Shown here: positions 1-7,422 of the stretch, one piece after another
Numbering within the stretch: the first letter of the stretch is position 1
Layout: the number at the start of each line of letters is the position of its first letter
From: an uncultured Bacteroidales bacterium
GTDB taxonomy: Bacteria; Bacteroidota; Bacteroidia; Bacteroidales; Bacteroidaceae
Direction of reading: 5' to 3'
DNA length: 41,374 bases
Assembly (NCBI GenBank): GCA_902781515.1
Contig: CACZJU010000017.1
Location: 1-41,374, forward strand
Notes under the pieces: generated by a model
The model's input: only the letters and a program-made list of their open reading frames with translations
Databases searched by the model: none
Told to the model about the DNA's origin: nothing
Translations under genes and position numbers: made by a program

Positions 1-1
1 A

Positions 2-1069
2 CCGGCCGAAGGGGAAACGGCTTCCGGTTTCCGTCCGCTGACACAGGAGGCGCTGAACAGCATCATCCTCCGTGCTAAGCGAGAGGAAGTTGACGACAAC
101 CCGAAGTCGGACATCGTGGAGTACGTCAACTCGGAGGAGATTCCTACGCACAATCCCATCAGGGAGTTCCTCGAGGGACTGCCCGCTTGGGACGGGCACA
201 ACCACGTGGCTGATCTCTTCGGACGCCTGCCGGGCATCAGCAGCGAACAACTGTCGTTCCTCAGTATCTGGCTCCGTTCGACTGTAGCTCATTGGCTGCA
301 GATGGACACCCTTCATGGCAACGAGTGTGTGCCTACACTCATCGGATCGCAGGGTTGTGGAAAGACAACCTTCCTTCGCCGACTTCTGCCTAAGCACCTG
401 CGTCAGTATTATCTCGACCATCTGAATCTCTCGAACAAGTTCGACAAGGAGATGGCTCTGACGAACAACCTGCTTGTCAACCTCGACGAACTGGATGCTA
501 TCCGTCCCAGTCAGCACGCAGCCTTGAAGCAGACACTTTCGAAGAGCAAGGTGAACGGTCGTCCCATCTTCGGAAAGGCTCAGGAAGACCGTCTGCGCTT
601 CGCCTCCTTCGTGGCAACCACCAACAATCCACATCCCCTGACCGACGCAACTGGCAGTCGTCGCTACATCTGTCTCCATATTCCGCAGGGACAGTATATT
701 AATAATGTAGGGGACATCGATTACGAGCAGCTTTACGCGCAGGTTCTGCACGAGGTGCGTGAGGAGAAGGCTCCCTACTGGTTCAACAACGACGAGGTGG
801 CTCGCATTCAGCAACTCAACATCGAGTTCACGGAGAAGAAGGACATAGGCGAGATGGTGGCAGCCTGCTTCCGTAAGCCACAGAAAGGGGAAGTGGTGAA
901 GCCGCTGAACACTCAGCAGATGCTGCAGTTGATGCAAAGCAAATACCCAAGTCTTAAAATTAACCACAGCGCAAAGGTGCATCTGGGACAGGCGATGAAG
1001 GAACTTGAATACGAGCACATTGACCGTTGTCATGTAGCCTACTATAGGGCTGTGCCGCTGGCTGCATGA
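2..1069 (+). CDS. VapE-family primase/helicase-like protein, 3' part (5' end outside window)
   Basis: The frame is open from base 2, so the true start lies upstream of the window. The visible part has the VapE layout: a P-loop (GSQGCGKTT, bases about 344-370), a Walker B-like LLVNLDELDAI, and a sensor-like FVATTNNP followed by GSRRYICL. The last ~100 residues resemble the DUF3874 tail found on Bacteroidetes VapE proteins. VapE proteins are superfamily 3-like ATPases, often the helicase part of a primase-helicase in phages, satellites and integrative elements. Here it is probably a mobile-element remnant or a solitary accessory gene, because no integrase, amidase or phage gene follows. It ends just before iteron-like repeats and a strong hairpin. 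The family call is secure; activity and element type are inferred. Confidence 0.85.
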   Translation, partial: PAEGETASGFRPLTQEALNSIILRAKREEVDDNPKSDIVEYVNSEEIPTHNPIREFLEGLPAWDGHNHVADLFGRLPGISSEQLSFLSIWLRSTVAHWLQMDTLHGNECVPTLIGSQGCGKTTFLRRLLPKHLRQYYLDHLNLSNKFDKEMALTNNLLVNLDELDAIRPSQHAALKQTLSKSKVNGRPIFGKAQEDRLRFASFVATTNNPHPLTDATGSRRYICLHIPQGQYINNVGDIDYEQLYAQVLHEVREEKAPYWFNNDEVARIQQLNIEFTEKKDIGEMVAACFRKPQKGEVVKPLNTQQMLQLMQSKYPSLKINHSAKVHLGQAMKELEYEHIDRCHVAYYRAVPLAA

Positions 1070-1075
1070 GATCTG

Positions 1076-1107
1076 TATGAGGTGTCTATGAGGTGTCTAT
1101 GAGGTGT
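1076..1107 (+). repeat. 11-bp direct repeat, three copies
   Basis: TATGAGGTGTC occurs at 1076 and 1087, and TATGAGGTGT at 1098, head to tail with an 11-bp period, starting 6 bases after the VapE stop codon. Further partial copies are at 1165-1172 (TATGAGGT) and, inverted, around 1215-1222. Short direct repeats near one helical turn apart beside a primase/helicase gene resemble replication iterons, but there is no functional evidence. Confidence 0.85.
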
Positions 1108-1139
1108 TGGAATACCACCTCATAGGCACCTTTCCCTTT
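1092..1139 (+). terminator. Strong hairpin after the VapE gene, probable terminator
   Basis: Bases 1092-1106 pair with 1116-1130 over 15 bp (14 Watson-Crick pairs and one G-T) around a 9-base loop. A T-rich stretch (TTTCCCTTTATTTA) follows. The left arm is made from the 11-bp repeats. Its place right after the gene fits an intrinsic terminator, although the T-run is interrupted by C. Confidence 0.6.
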
Positions 1140-1223
1140 ATTTATCGGGGTTCAACTGGCATTTGTATGAGGTCTTGCAAATTTTGAAAAAAGCGTGATC
1201 CTCAGGATTGTAGTCCCTCATAA

Positions 1224-1446
1224 AAGGTTAATATAACCTAAGGTCGAAGGTTAAGTTAACCTTTGCGCTTAAGTTGGCGAACCTATTATCAAAGGTTCAC
1301 CGCCTTGTTGCGATAAGACCTAGGTCTTGTTGCGATAAGGTCTAGGTCTTATGACGAGAGGAATAGTAATGTTAAGCATGGAGCATTACTATCGCTTCCC
1401 CCGAAGCATTACTAATCCTCCGTGCCAAGGGATACTATCGCGATGC
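1224..1446. repeat. Array A: about ten dyad-symmetric units at ~22.5-bp pitch
   Basis: Successive units carry inverted-symmetric cores whose centres fall near 1232, 1255, 1277.5, 1299, 1321.5, 1343.5, 1366, 1389, 1412 and 1435. Clear cores are GGTTAATATAACC (1226-1238), AAGGTTAAGTTAACCTT (1247-1263), AAGACCTAGGTCTT (1315-1328, a perfect palindrome) and AAGGTCTAGGTCTT (1337-1350). The last four units are variants of ATTACTAAT at 1362, 1385, 1408 and 1431, exactly 23 bp apart. Most of the 457-bp gap between the VapE and GH43 genes is this array. It is not a CRISPR, because units are degenerate and there are no spacers. A second array of the same design is at 27115-27392. Confidence 0.8.
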
Positions 1447-1480
1447 GCATAGGGTGGGGGGCGTTGCGTCTTTTAAACTA

Positions 1481-1507
1481 TTTGGCATTTGGGGCGTCAT
1501 ATTTTTG
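1481..1507 (+). promoter_or_regulatory. Possible promoter of the GH43 gene
   Basis: TATTTTTG at 1500-1507 matches the Bacteroidetes -7 box TAnnTTTG, 20 bp before the chosen ATG at 1527. TTTG at 1481-1484 lies upstream, but the gap is only 15 bp rather than 19-20, so this is a weak call. Confidence 0.3.
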
Positions 1508-1526
1508 TTGGAATATAACGCAAATT

Positions 1527-2657
1527 ATGAATAGAAGGCTGTTTGTTTTCTTGTTGCTCGTGACTATGGTCGTTGGGGCGGCAGTGGCTGCGCAGGAGCA
1601 GGATAGTGTTTGCAATGGCGAACAGTGGCTCGACGATGGTGGAAAGCATATTAATGCCCACGGCGGCGGAGTTTTGAAATATGGCGATACGTACTATTGG
1701 TTCGGAGAGCACAGGACTGACCATTCGTTTGTGACGTTGGTAGGTGTGAGGTGTTATGCTTCAAAAGACCTCATAAACTGGCGGAACTGCGGTGTGGCTC
1801 TGAGTGTTGTTGATGAGAAGGGTCACGACATTGAGCGCGGATGTATCATCGAGCGTCCAAAGGTTATATATAATAAGGAAACGGGGAAGTTCTGCATGTG
1901 GTTTCATCTGGAGCTGAAAGGTCGCGGTTACGACGCTGCCCGATATGGAGTCGCCGTTGCCGACCGTCCGGAAGGTCCGTATGAGTTTCTCTATTCGCAG
2001 CGGGCAGATGCTGGCAAGTGGCCTTTGGAATTCGGCGAACGGGAACTGGCCGTAGTGGATACGTTGAACGAAGCCAACTACAAGAAATGGTGGACTCCGG
2101 TCTGGCGGAAGTCTGTGGATGAAGGGCTCCTCGTTAAGCGTGACTTCGACAGCGGACAGATGTCACGGGATATGACGCTCTTTGTTGACGACGATGGCAA
2201 GGCGTACCACATTTTCTCATCCGAGGAGAATCTGACGCTGCATATCGCAGAGCTGACCGACGACTATCTGCATCATACCGGTCGCTACACTCGTGTGGCA
2301 CCTGCAGGTCACAACGAGGCTCCTGCACTCTTCAAGCACAATGGGACTTATTGGATGATAACTTCTGGTTGTACTGGTTGGGAGCCCAACGAGGCCCGTT
2401 TGTTCTCTGCATCCAGCATCTGGGGGCCTTGGACGCAGCATCCCAACCCCTGTCGCGGTCCGTTGGCAGAAAAGACATTCGGCGGACAGTCAACATTCAT
2501 CTTGAAACTCGATGACGGTCGTCATATCTTCATGGCAGACATCTGGCACCCCCGCCGCCTAAGCGATTCCCGCTACATTTGGCTCCCCATCTCCTTCGAA
2601 GGCTCCCTCCCCATCCTCCAATGGCGCTCCACCTTCCAGCCCCTTATTGACAAATAA
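1527..2657 (+). CDS. Secreted glycoside hydrolase family 43-type enzyme
   Basis: A 376-residue protein with a Sec signal peptide (MNRRLFVFLLLVTMVVGAAV, cleavage probably near AAQ). An in-frame start at 1422 would put the signal peptide internally and run into the repeat array, so ATG 1527 is preferred. The mature part begins with HINAHGGGVLKYGDTYYWFGE, the blade-one signature of the GH43 exo-beta-1,3-galactanase-like subfamilies. It continues with RPKVIYN, MWFHLE, and NEAPALFKHNGTYWMITSGC, whose Glu is the likely general acid by position. The fold should be a five-bladed beta-propeller. Likely substrates are galactan or arabinogalactan side chains of plant polysaccharide, in the periplasm or at the surface. 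It stands alone here, 6.5 kb from the pectin locus, which it may assist. Family is fairly sure; substrate is inference. Confidence 0.8.
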   Translation: MNRRLFVFLLLVTMVVGAAVAAQEQDSVCNGEQWLDDGGKHINAHGGGVLKYGDTYYWFGEHRTDHSFVTLVGVRCYASKDLINWRNCGVALSVVDEKGHDIERGCIIERPKVIYNKETGKFCMWFHLELKGRGYDAARYGVAVADRPEGPYEFLYSQRADAGKWPLEFGERELAVVDTLNEANYKKWWTPVWRKSVDEGLLVKRDFDSGQMSRDMTLFVDDDGKAYHIFSSEENLTLHIAELTDDYLHHTGRYTRVAPAGHNEAPALFKHNGTYWMITSGCTGWEPNEARLFSASSIWGPWTQHPNPCRGPLAEKTFGGQSTFILKLDDGRHIFMADIWHPRRLSDSRYIWLPISFEGSLPILQWRSTFQPLIDK

Positions 2658-2698
2658 TGCCCTTTTGATATAACTGCGTATGGGAAAAGCCTTTCTGA

Positions 2699-3076
2699 TT
2701 AGAGGGAGGCGATAACTTCGATTTCGATTTGGGCGGACTTGGGCAGGGTCTTTACGGCTACGGCGGAACGGGCAGGGTAGGGTTCGGTGAAGAATTCGGA
2801 ATAGACGGCGTTCATGTCGGCGAAGTCGCCCATGTCGGCAAGGAATATGGTGGTCTTCACCACATTAGCCATAGACAGGCCTGCTGATTCAAGTATGGCC
2901 TGTACGTTTTTCAGCGATTGGCGAGTCTGCTCCTTGATGCCTCCTTCTGGGAATGAACCGGTAGCTGGGTCGATGGGAAGCTGACCGGATGTGTAAACCA
3001 GATTTCCTACTTGTATGGCCTGACTGTAGGGACCAATGGCAGCAGGGGCCTTTGATGTGCTGATTGCTGTTTTCAT
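2699..3076 (-). CDS. ridA: RidA family enamine/imine deaminase
   Basis: A 125-residue YjgF/YER057c/UK114 protein of normal length. It has the N-terminal KAPAAIGPYSQAIQVGNLVYTSGQ, the central VKTTIFLADMGDFADMN, and the conserved PARSAVAVKTLPKSAQIEIE near the C-terminus, where the Arg binds the substrate carboxylate. RidA trimers hydrolyse reactive 2-aminoacrylate and other enamines released by PLP enzymes, in the cytoplasm. It is a single-gene unit, convergent with the GH43 gene and divergent from nrdD, with its own promoter in the shared gap. Confidence 0.93.
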   Translation of the reverse strand: MKTAISTSKAPAAIGPYSQAIQVGNLVYTSGQLPIDPATGSFPEGGIKEQTRQSLKNVQAILESAGLSMANVVKTTIFLADMGDFADMNAVYSEFFTEPYPARSAVAVKTLPKSAQIEIEVIASL

Positions 3077-3130
3077 ATTCGTTAGGATTATGTCAGAACT
3101 GTGTCTAAAATATTAATGTATTTGTGCCCG

Positions 3131-3163
3131 CAAATATACTAAAAAATACTGATAATTTGCAAG
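3131..3163 (-). promoter_or_regulatory. Promoter of ridA
   Basis: On the minus strand TATATTTG (bases 3138-3131) matches TAnnTTTG, with CTTG (3163-3160) 21 bp upstream as a near-consensus -33 box. The predicted transcript would start near 3124 and have a leader of roughly 48 nt. Confidence 0.55.
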
Positions 3164-3188
3164 TTGCGCGAAACTTTTTTTAAGCGTG

Positions 3189-3351
3189 AAAGTTTTCCTT
3201 TTAAACAAACATAGTTTCAGCATAAAATAACTTTTTGGAAAACTTTTGCTATAGTGGCAAAGTATTAAAACGCTAATAATCAAGTGCTTGGCTTTTCGTT
3301 TTGGAAAACTTTTGATTTTCTTAAATTATTTTTGTGTTTTGTTTTGGAAAA
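3189..3351. repeat. Repeated GGAAAACTTT motif upstream of nrdD
   Basis: TTTTGGAAAACTTTTG occurs twice, at 3233-3248 and 3299-3314. TTTTGGAAAA is at 3342-3351, overlapping the -33 box of the nrdD promoter. An inverted copy, AAAGTTTTCC, is at 3189-3198. The 340-bp ridA-nrdD gap otherwise holds only the two promoters. The layout suggests operator sites for a regulator of anaerobic nucleotide reduction. It does not match the NrdR box known from other phyla. Confidence 0.55.
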
Positions 3352-3374
3352 TTCGAATAAGTGTTTTAACTTTG
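3343..3374 (+). promoter_or_regulatory. Promoter of nrdD-nrdG
   Basis: TTTG at 3343-3346, a 20-bp gap, then TAACTTTG at 3367-3374: a full match to the Bacteroidetes vegetative promoter. Transcription should start near 3381, about 37 bases before the nrdD ATG. Confidence 0.75.
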
Positions 3375-3417
3375 CATCGATTTCGCGGTAAAAAGAATTT
3401 ATAGCATAAATAATATC

Positions 3418-5577
3418 ATGATTGTAATCAAAAGAGACGGCTCGCAGGAGGAATTTAACAGAGCCAAAATTAAGAGCGCTATCATCGGCGCGTTCCAGTC
3501 GGTTTCGACTTTGGACGAAGAGAAAATAAAGAGTGTAGCCACCGACTTGAGTGAGAGTATCTCGGTGCGCGACGGGTTCACGGTTGAGGAGATTCAGAAC
3601 CGTGTGGAAACTGCTTTGATGCAGAATGGCTATTATGCAGAGGCAAAGTCATACATTCTGTATCGTCAGGCTCATGCCGAGGCACGTTTCATCAAGGAGC
3701 GCATCGACTACATGAACGAATACAGTCAGTCGGCAGACAACGCAGCAACCGCTTCTGAGACAGACGCCAATGCCAATGTTACCATGAAGAACGTGGCTAA
3801 CTTGGAAGGTGAGGTCTATAAGACCACCAACCGCGTCATCCAGCGTCAGCGCATGAAGGACAAGCTGAACCAGATGTATCCAGAAGTTGCCAAGCAGTAC
3901 GAAGCTGACCTTAATCATCATATTATATACACGCACGATGAGGCTTCAACTCCCGTACTGAAGCAGTATTGTATGGCTGTCAGCCTCTACCCCCTGATGA
4001 CCGAGGGCGTTGGTAACATCGATGGTGTCACCCCTGGTCCTCCAAACGACCTCCAGTCGTTCTCCGGTCAGATTACAAACCTGACTTTCCTCCTGTCGTC
4101 TCAATGTAAAGGAGCCGTCGCTTTTGGCGAATACTTCGTGGTGCTCAACTATTATATTATTGCCGAGTTCGGTCCCGATTGGTACGATCACATGGACTTG
4201 GTAGCCACTTCAAGTTGCTGTCTGCAACAGCGCACAATCCGCGACCACATCATCAAGGCATTCAAGCAGTTCGTGTGGGGCATCAACCAGCCTGCCGGTA
4301 ACCGCTCATATCAGTCGCCTTTCACCAACGTGTCTTACTACGACCATACTTACTTCGAGAGCCTGTTTGCCGACTTCTGCTATCCCGATGGCACAAAGCC
4401 CGAGTGGAAGGCCGTTGACACACTGCAGCGCATGTTCATGAAGTGGTTCAATAAGCTGCGTCTGAAGCAGGTGCTCACATTCCCTGTAGAGACAATGGCA
4501 ATGGTGTACGACCCAGAAACTGGCGACATCATCGACCAGGACTACAAGGACTTCACAGCCGAGATGTATTCCGAAGGACATTCCTTCTTCACTTACATCA
4601 GTGACAGTGCTGACTCATTGGCTTCTTGCTGCCGTCTGAAGAACGAGCTGACGGAAAATACCTTCAATCCCACCAGTGGTCTGACAGGTGTGATGACAGG
4701 TTCGTGCAACGTAATCACCCTGAACATCAACCGTATCGTGCAGGATGCCAAGCGCACAGTTGCCGGAACCGAGGGCGACCACGATTTCTATGCCTTCCTG
4801 CGCCTCTATCTGACAAACATCTTGGAGCGTGTCTATAAGTACCACATTGCCTATAAGACTATGCTCTATGAAATGGAGGACCGCGGTATGTTCGCTGCAT
4901 CCAACGGTGGTTACATCTACATATCGAAGCTGTATAGCACCATCGGTATCAACGGCTTGAACGAGGCAGCACGCTTCTTGGGTCTTGAGGTTGGCAACAA
5001 TCCAGAATACATCAAGTTCCTGCAACTCATTCTGGGCACCATCAAGGAAGAGAACAAGCGTCACTCAATTGGTGACAAGAAGAAGCCCTTCCTGTTTAAC
5101 TCCGAAGTGGTACCAGCCGAAGGTCTTGGCGGCAAGAACTACCGTTGGGACAAGGAAGACGGATATTGGGTTCCAGAGGACGAGAACCTCTACAACTCAT
5201 ATTTCTACGATGCCCACGACGAGACTCGTGTTCTGGACAAGTTTATCCTGCACGGCCGTCAGACATATCAGTACACCGATGGCGGTTCAGCCCTGCACTG
5301 CAATCTTCAGGATCACCTCTCTAAGGAGCAGTATCTGAAACTGATGGACTTCGCCATAAAGAATGGTACATCGTACTTCACATACAACATCCCCAACTCG
5401 AAGTGTGAGGATTGCGGTCACATCATCAAGAAGCCCATCGATGTATGTCCCTGCTGCGGTTCTACAAAGATTACCCAGTACACCCGCATCATCGGTTACC
5501 TGCGTCCCATCCCAGCCTTCGGTCGCGACCGTCAGATTGAGGCTGCCAAGCGCACCTACAGTTGTAACTTGGGATGA
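3418..5577 (+). CDS. nrdD: Anaerobic ribonucleoside-triphosphate reductase, large subunit
   Basis: A 719-residue class III ribonucleotide reductase, which makes deoxynucleotides without oxygen using a glycyl radical. Residues 1-90 form an ATP-cone (MIVIKRDGSQEEFNRAKI), the allosteric activity domain. The barrel follows. ASCCRL at 402-407 carries the probable thiyl-radical cysteine (C404 or C405). A C-terminal zinc ribbon uses C663, C666, C677 and C680, and RIIGYLRP places the radical glycine at G693. The chain continues 26 residues past the glycine. It overlaps the activase gene nrdG by 4 bases, so the two are co-translated. The upstream GGAAAACTTT repeats may regulate the pair. Function is secure. 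Confidence 0.97.
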   Translation: MIVIKRDGSQEEFNRAKIKSAIIGAFQSVSTLDEEKIKSVATDLSESISVRDGFTVEEIQNRVETALMQNGYYAEAKSYILYRQAHAEARFIKERIDYMNEYSQSADNAATASETDANANVTMKNVANLEGEVYKTTNRVIQRQRMKDKLNQMYPEVAKQYEADLNHHIIYTHDEASTPVLKQYCMAVSLYPLMTEGVGNIDGVTPGPPNDLQSFSGQITNLTFLLSSQCKGAVAFGEYFVVLNYYIIAEFGPDWYDHMDLVATSSCCLQQRTIRDHIIKAFKQFVWGINQPAGNRSYQSPFTNVSYYDHTYFESLFADFCYPDGTKPEWKAVDTLQRMFMKWFNKLRLKQVLTFPVETMAMVYDPETGDIIDQDYKDFTAEMYSEGHSFFTYISDSADSLASCCRLKNELTENTFNPTSGLTGVMTGSCNVITLNINRIVQDAKRTVAGTEGDHDFYAFLRLYLTNILERVYKYHIAYKTMLYEMEDRGMFAASNGGYIYISKLYSTIGINGLNEAARFLGLEVGNNPEYIKFLQLILGTIKEENKRHSIGDKKKPFLFNSEVVPAEGLGGKNYRWDKEDGYWVPEDENLYNSYFYDAHDETRVLDKFILHGRQTYQYTDGGSALHCNLQDHLSKEQYLKLMDFAIKNGTSYFTYNIPNSKCEDCGHIIKKPIDVCPCCGSTKITQYTRIIGYLRPIPAFGRDRQIEAAKRTYSCNLG

Positions 5578-6035
5578 AATACGTAGATGCCAAAGAGGTA
5601 TTTGCTGAGATTCCCGACGAGATAACGTTGGCTATCAGCATCAGCGGCTGTCCCATACACTGCAGCGGATGCCATAGCAAGTACCTTTGGGCTGATACGG
5701 GCGAAGAACTGAATTCCGAAGTGCTCTCCACGATGTTGGAGGAGCATTTCGGAATTACTTGTGTTTGTCTGATGGGTGGTGACCAAGACCCTTCCTACAT
5801 TAACCACTTGGCACACTATGTCAAGCAAAACAGCGATGTGAGGGTGGCTTGGTACAGCGGTCGCGATGATATAGACGAAAACATTGAGCTGGAAAATTTC
5901 GACTACATCAAGGTCGGTCCGTATATCGACGAACAAGGCCCATTGAATGTGCAGACCACAAACCAACGCCTTTATCGTGTCTTAGACGGCAAGTTGGAGG
6001 ACATTACATCACGATTCTGGAAACCTAAATACTAA
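5574..6035 (+). CDS. nrdG: Anaerobic ribonucleotide reductase-activating protein (radical SAM)
   Basis: A 153-residue radical SAM activase that produces the glycyl radical on NrdD. The CxxxCxxC cluster motif is C26-PIH-C30-SG-C33 (CPIHCSGC). MGGD near residue 65 corresponds to the SAM-binding GGE motif. The protein is short, as usual for NrdG. The start overlaps the nrdD stop (ATGA), which supports stoichiometric co-expression. The stop codon lies within two TAAATAC heptamers (6026-6039) that run up to the next gene. Confidence 0.95.
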   Translation: MKYVDAKEVFAEIPDEITLAISISGCPIHCSGCHSKYLWADTGEELNSEVLSTMLEEHFGITCVCLMGGDQDPSYINHLAHYVKQNSDVRVAWYSGRDDIDENIELENFDYIKVGPYIDEQGPLNVQTTNQRLYRVLDGKLEDITSRFWKPKY

Positions 6036-6039
6036 ATAC
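6026..6039. repeat. Two TAAATAC heptamers across the nrdG stop
   Basis: TAAATAC is present twice in tandem, spanning the nrdG stop codon and ending one base before the next start codon. It is the shortest of the window's 7-bp tracts and could be chance alone; it is listed because its period matches the others. Confidence 0.5.
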
Positions 6040-6040
6040 T

Positions 6041-6547
6041 ATGGAAGCAAAAGAAATTAAGGCGCTATGGCGCACGTTGCCTTTGGCAAAAGACAACAAT
6101 TTACAGCAACTCGATTCACAGATAGAGTGCAGTCCCAAGGTATGGCAGGCTGTTGCCGAATGGCTGAAGCAGACCGACTTCGAGGCTCTGCCTTTGGGGC
6201 GTAACGAGATTGGTGAGGGGGCTTATGCCAACGTTGCTGAGTACGAAACCAAGTTGCAGAACGTTTATGAACTGCATCGTCGCTACATCGATGTGCAACT
6301 GTTGGGACATGGTGAAGAGAATGTGTTTGTTGCTCCAAAGGAGAATGGTCGCGAGCAACAGGGCGAGTTCAACGAAGAAGGCGATTTCGTGCTCTTTGCA
6401 GATGCCGACAATGCCCGTTGCCTTGTTGTCAGTCCCAGTAGTTACCAACTGTTCTTCCCTTCCGATGCTCACAAACCTTGCATGGCTGTCGATGGTAAAC
6501 CGCAGCCCGTTCGCAAGATTTGCGTGAAGGTACCTGTTAGTCTTTAG
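6041..6547 (+). CDS. YhcH/YjgK/YiaL family protein
   Basis: A 168-residue cupin-like protein of the DUF386 group, at full family length. Features include YETKLQNVYELHRRYIDVQ, where the H and D are typical metal-site or catalytic residues, then FVLFADADNARC and the C-terminal FFPSDAHKPCMAV. Members are linked to sugar metabolism (YhcH in sialic acid use, YiaL beside ketogulonate genes, and Bacteroidetes homologues near glycosidases), but the reaction is often unknown. It follows nrdG by 5 bp and may be read through from that operon. Its stop overlaps the stop of the convergent nucleotidyltransferase by 4 bases. Cytoplasmic; family sure, substrate unknown. Confidence 0.88.
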   Translation: MEAKEIKALWRTLPLAKDNNLQQLDSQIECSPKVWQAVAEWLKQTDFEALPLGRNEIGEGAYANVAEYETKLQNVYELHRRYIDVQLLGHGEENVFVAPKENGREQQGEFNEEGDFVLFADADNARCLVVSPSSYQLFFPSDAHKPCMAVDGKPQPVRKICVKVPVSL

Positions 6548-7287
6548 CCTAAAATCTCTGCAGCGCGGGGTAAAGCTTCCACCTTGCCACAGTCTACCCA
6601 CCGGCAGTCTTGTGGCAGGGTGGTGTGCATTATGCGATGACTGATGCAAGCCGACAGGTAAAAGTCGATGATAGAGAACACTTCTCCCTCGTAGTCAGCC
6701 AACGCCTGGAATATGCTGGGCATAAGAACGTGGATGCCAGTGAAGGGCAGGCGTTCGAGTTCTCCGACATTCTCATTACCCATAGCCTTCCATACATCGC
6801 TTTCTGGCTTTTCGTTGAGCCATCCTCGCAGCAGACCTTCTTTGTTGAAGAGTAGAAAACGGCTTGTCTTGCGTTGGTTCGTCACCATAAGTGCATCGCC
6901 ATCTGTTCCCATTTGTTCTGCTTTGTGATAGATGCCAGCGAGGTCTATGTCGCAGGCAATATCGACATTGTGTATGAGAATGGGTTCCGTGGGGGAGAAG
7001 AGAGGCAGTGCAGCCTTGATGCCGCCGCCTGTATTCAGTAGGAGTTGGCGTTCGTCGCTCACCTTGATATCGAGTCCGAAGTTGTTGTTCTGTCTGAGAA
7101 AATCTATAATCTGTTGTCCGAAATGATGGACGTTGACAACAATGTGTTCGAACCCCTGATTCTTCAACTTGAGGATTATGTGTTCCAGCAAAGGGCGTCC
7201 GGCAACTTCCACCATAGCCTTCGGGCGGTCGTTTGTAAGTGGCTGCAGGCGTGTTCCCAGTCCTGCAGCAAAAATCATTGCTTGCAT
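6544..7287 (-). CDS. Sugar-1-phosphate nucleotidyltransferase
   Basis: A 247-residue Rossmann-type nucleotidyltransferase starting MQAMIFAAGLGTRLQPLT, with the GxGTRL...PK nucleotide-binding signature at the extreme N-terminus (PKAMVEVAGRPLLEH follows). IHNVDIACDIDL supplies the metal-binding Asp. An upstream in-frame start at 7320 would add 11 residues before the Rossmann strand and overlap the promoter, so 7287 is chosen. The closest functional models are MurU/HddC-type enzymes that activate a sugar phosphate with UTP, CTP or GTP for cell-wall recycling or surface glycans. There is no sugar-kinase neighbour to fix the substrate. Confidence 0.88.
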   Translation of the reverse strand: MQAMIFAAGLGTRLQPLTNDRPKAMVEVAGRPLLEHIILKLKNQGFEHIVVNVHHFGQQIIDFLRQNNNFGLDIKVSDERQLLLNTGGGIKAALPLFSPTEPILIHNVDIACDIDLAGIYHKAEQMGTDGDALMVTNQRKTSRFLLFNKEGLLRGWLNEKPESDVWKAMGNENVGELERLPFTGIHVLMPSIFQALADYEGEVFSIIDFYLSACISHRIMHTTLPQDCRWVDCGKVEALPRAAEILG

Positions 7288-7309
7288 ATCAGTATGTTTT
7301 ATTTGTCTG

Positions 7310-7317
7310 CAAAGATA
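7310..7317 (-). promoter_or_regulatory. -7 box for the nucleotidyltransferase gene
   Basis: The minus strand reads TATCTTTG at 7317-7310, a perfect TAnnTTTG, 23 bases before the ATG. No good TTTG is found 19-20 bp further upstream, so only the -7 half is clear. It stands back to back with the ssb promoter. Confidence 0.45.
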
Positions 7318-7360
7318 CAAAATAATGCATTAGCATTATGCATAATTCATATTTATTTCG

Positions 7361-7368
7361 TAATTTTG
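7361..7368 (+). promoter_or_regulatory. -7 box for ssb-gldE
   Basis: TAATTTTG matches TAnnTTTG. The expected start near 7375 gives a leader of about 48 nt that contains the heptamer tract at 7394-7417. The -33 region is poor. Confidence 0.45.
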
Positions 7369-7393
7369 CGAAGTATCTAAAAATTATAAGCTG

Positions 7394-7417
7394 TTAATTC
7401 TTAACTCTTAATTCTTA
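7394..7417. repeat. Heptamer tract in the ssb leader
   Basis: TTAATTC, TTAACTC, TTAATTC and a partial TTA lie in tandem with a period of exactly 7 bp, ending 5 bases before the ssb start codon. Confidence 0.75.
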
Positions 7418-7422
7418 TCAAG

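Noticed and set aside
3418-3936. Minus-strand frames over the start of nrdD as possible small genes
   Set aside because: No domain, no promoter, and full overlap with a well-conserved gene.
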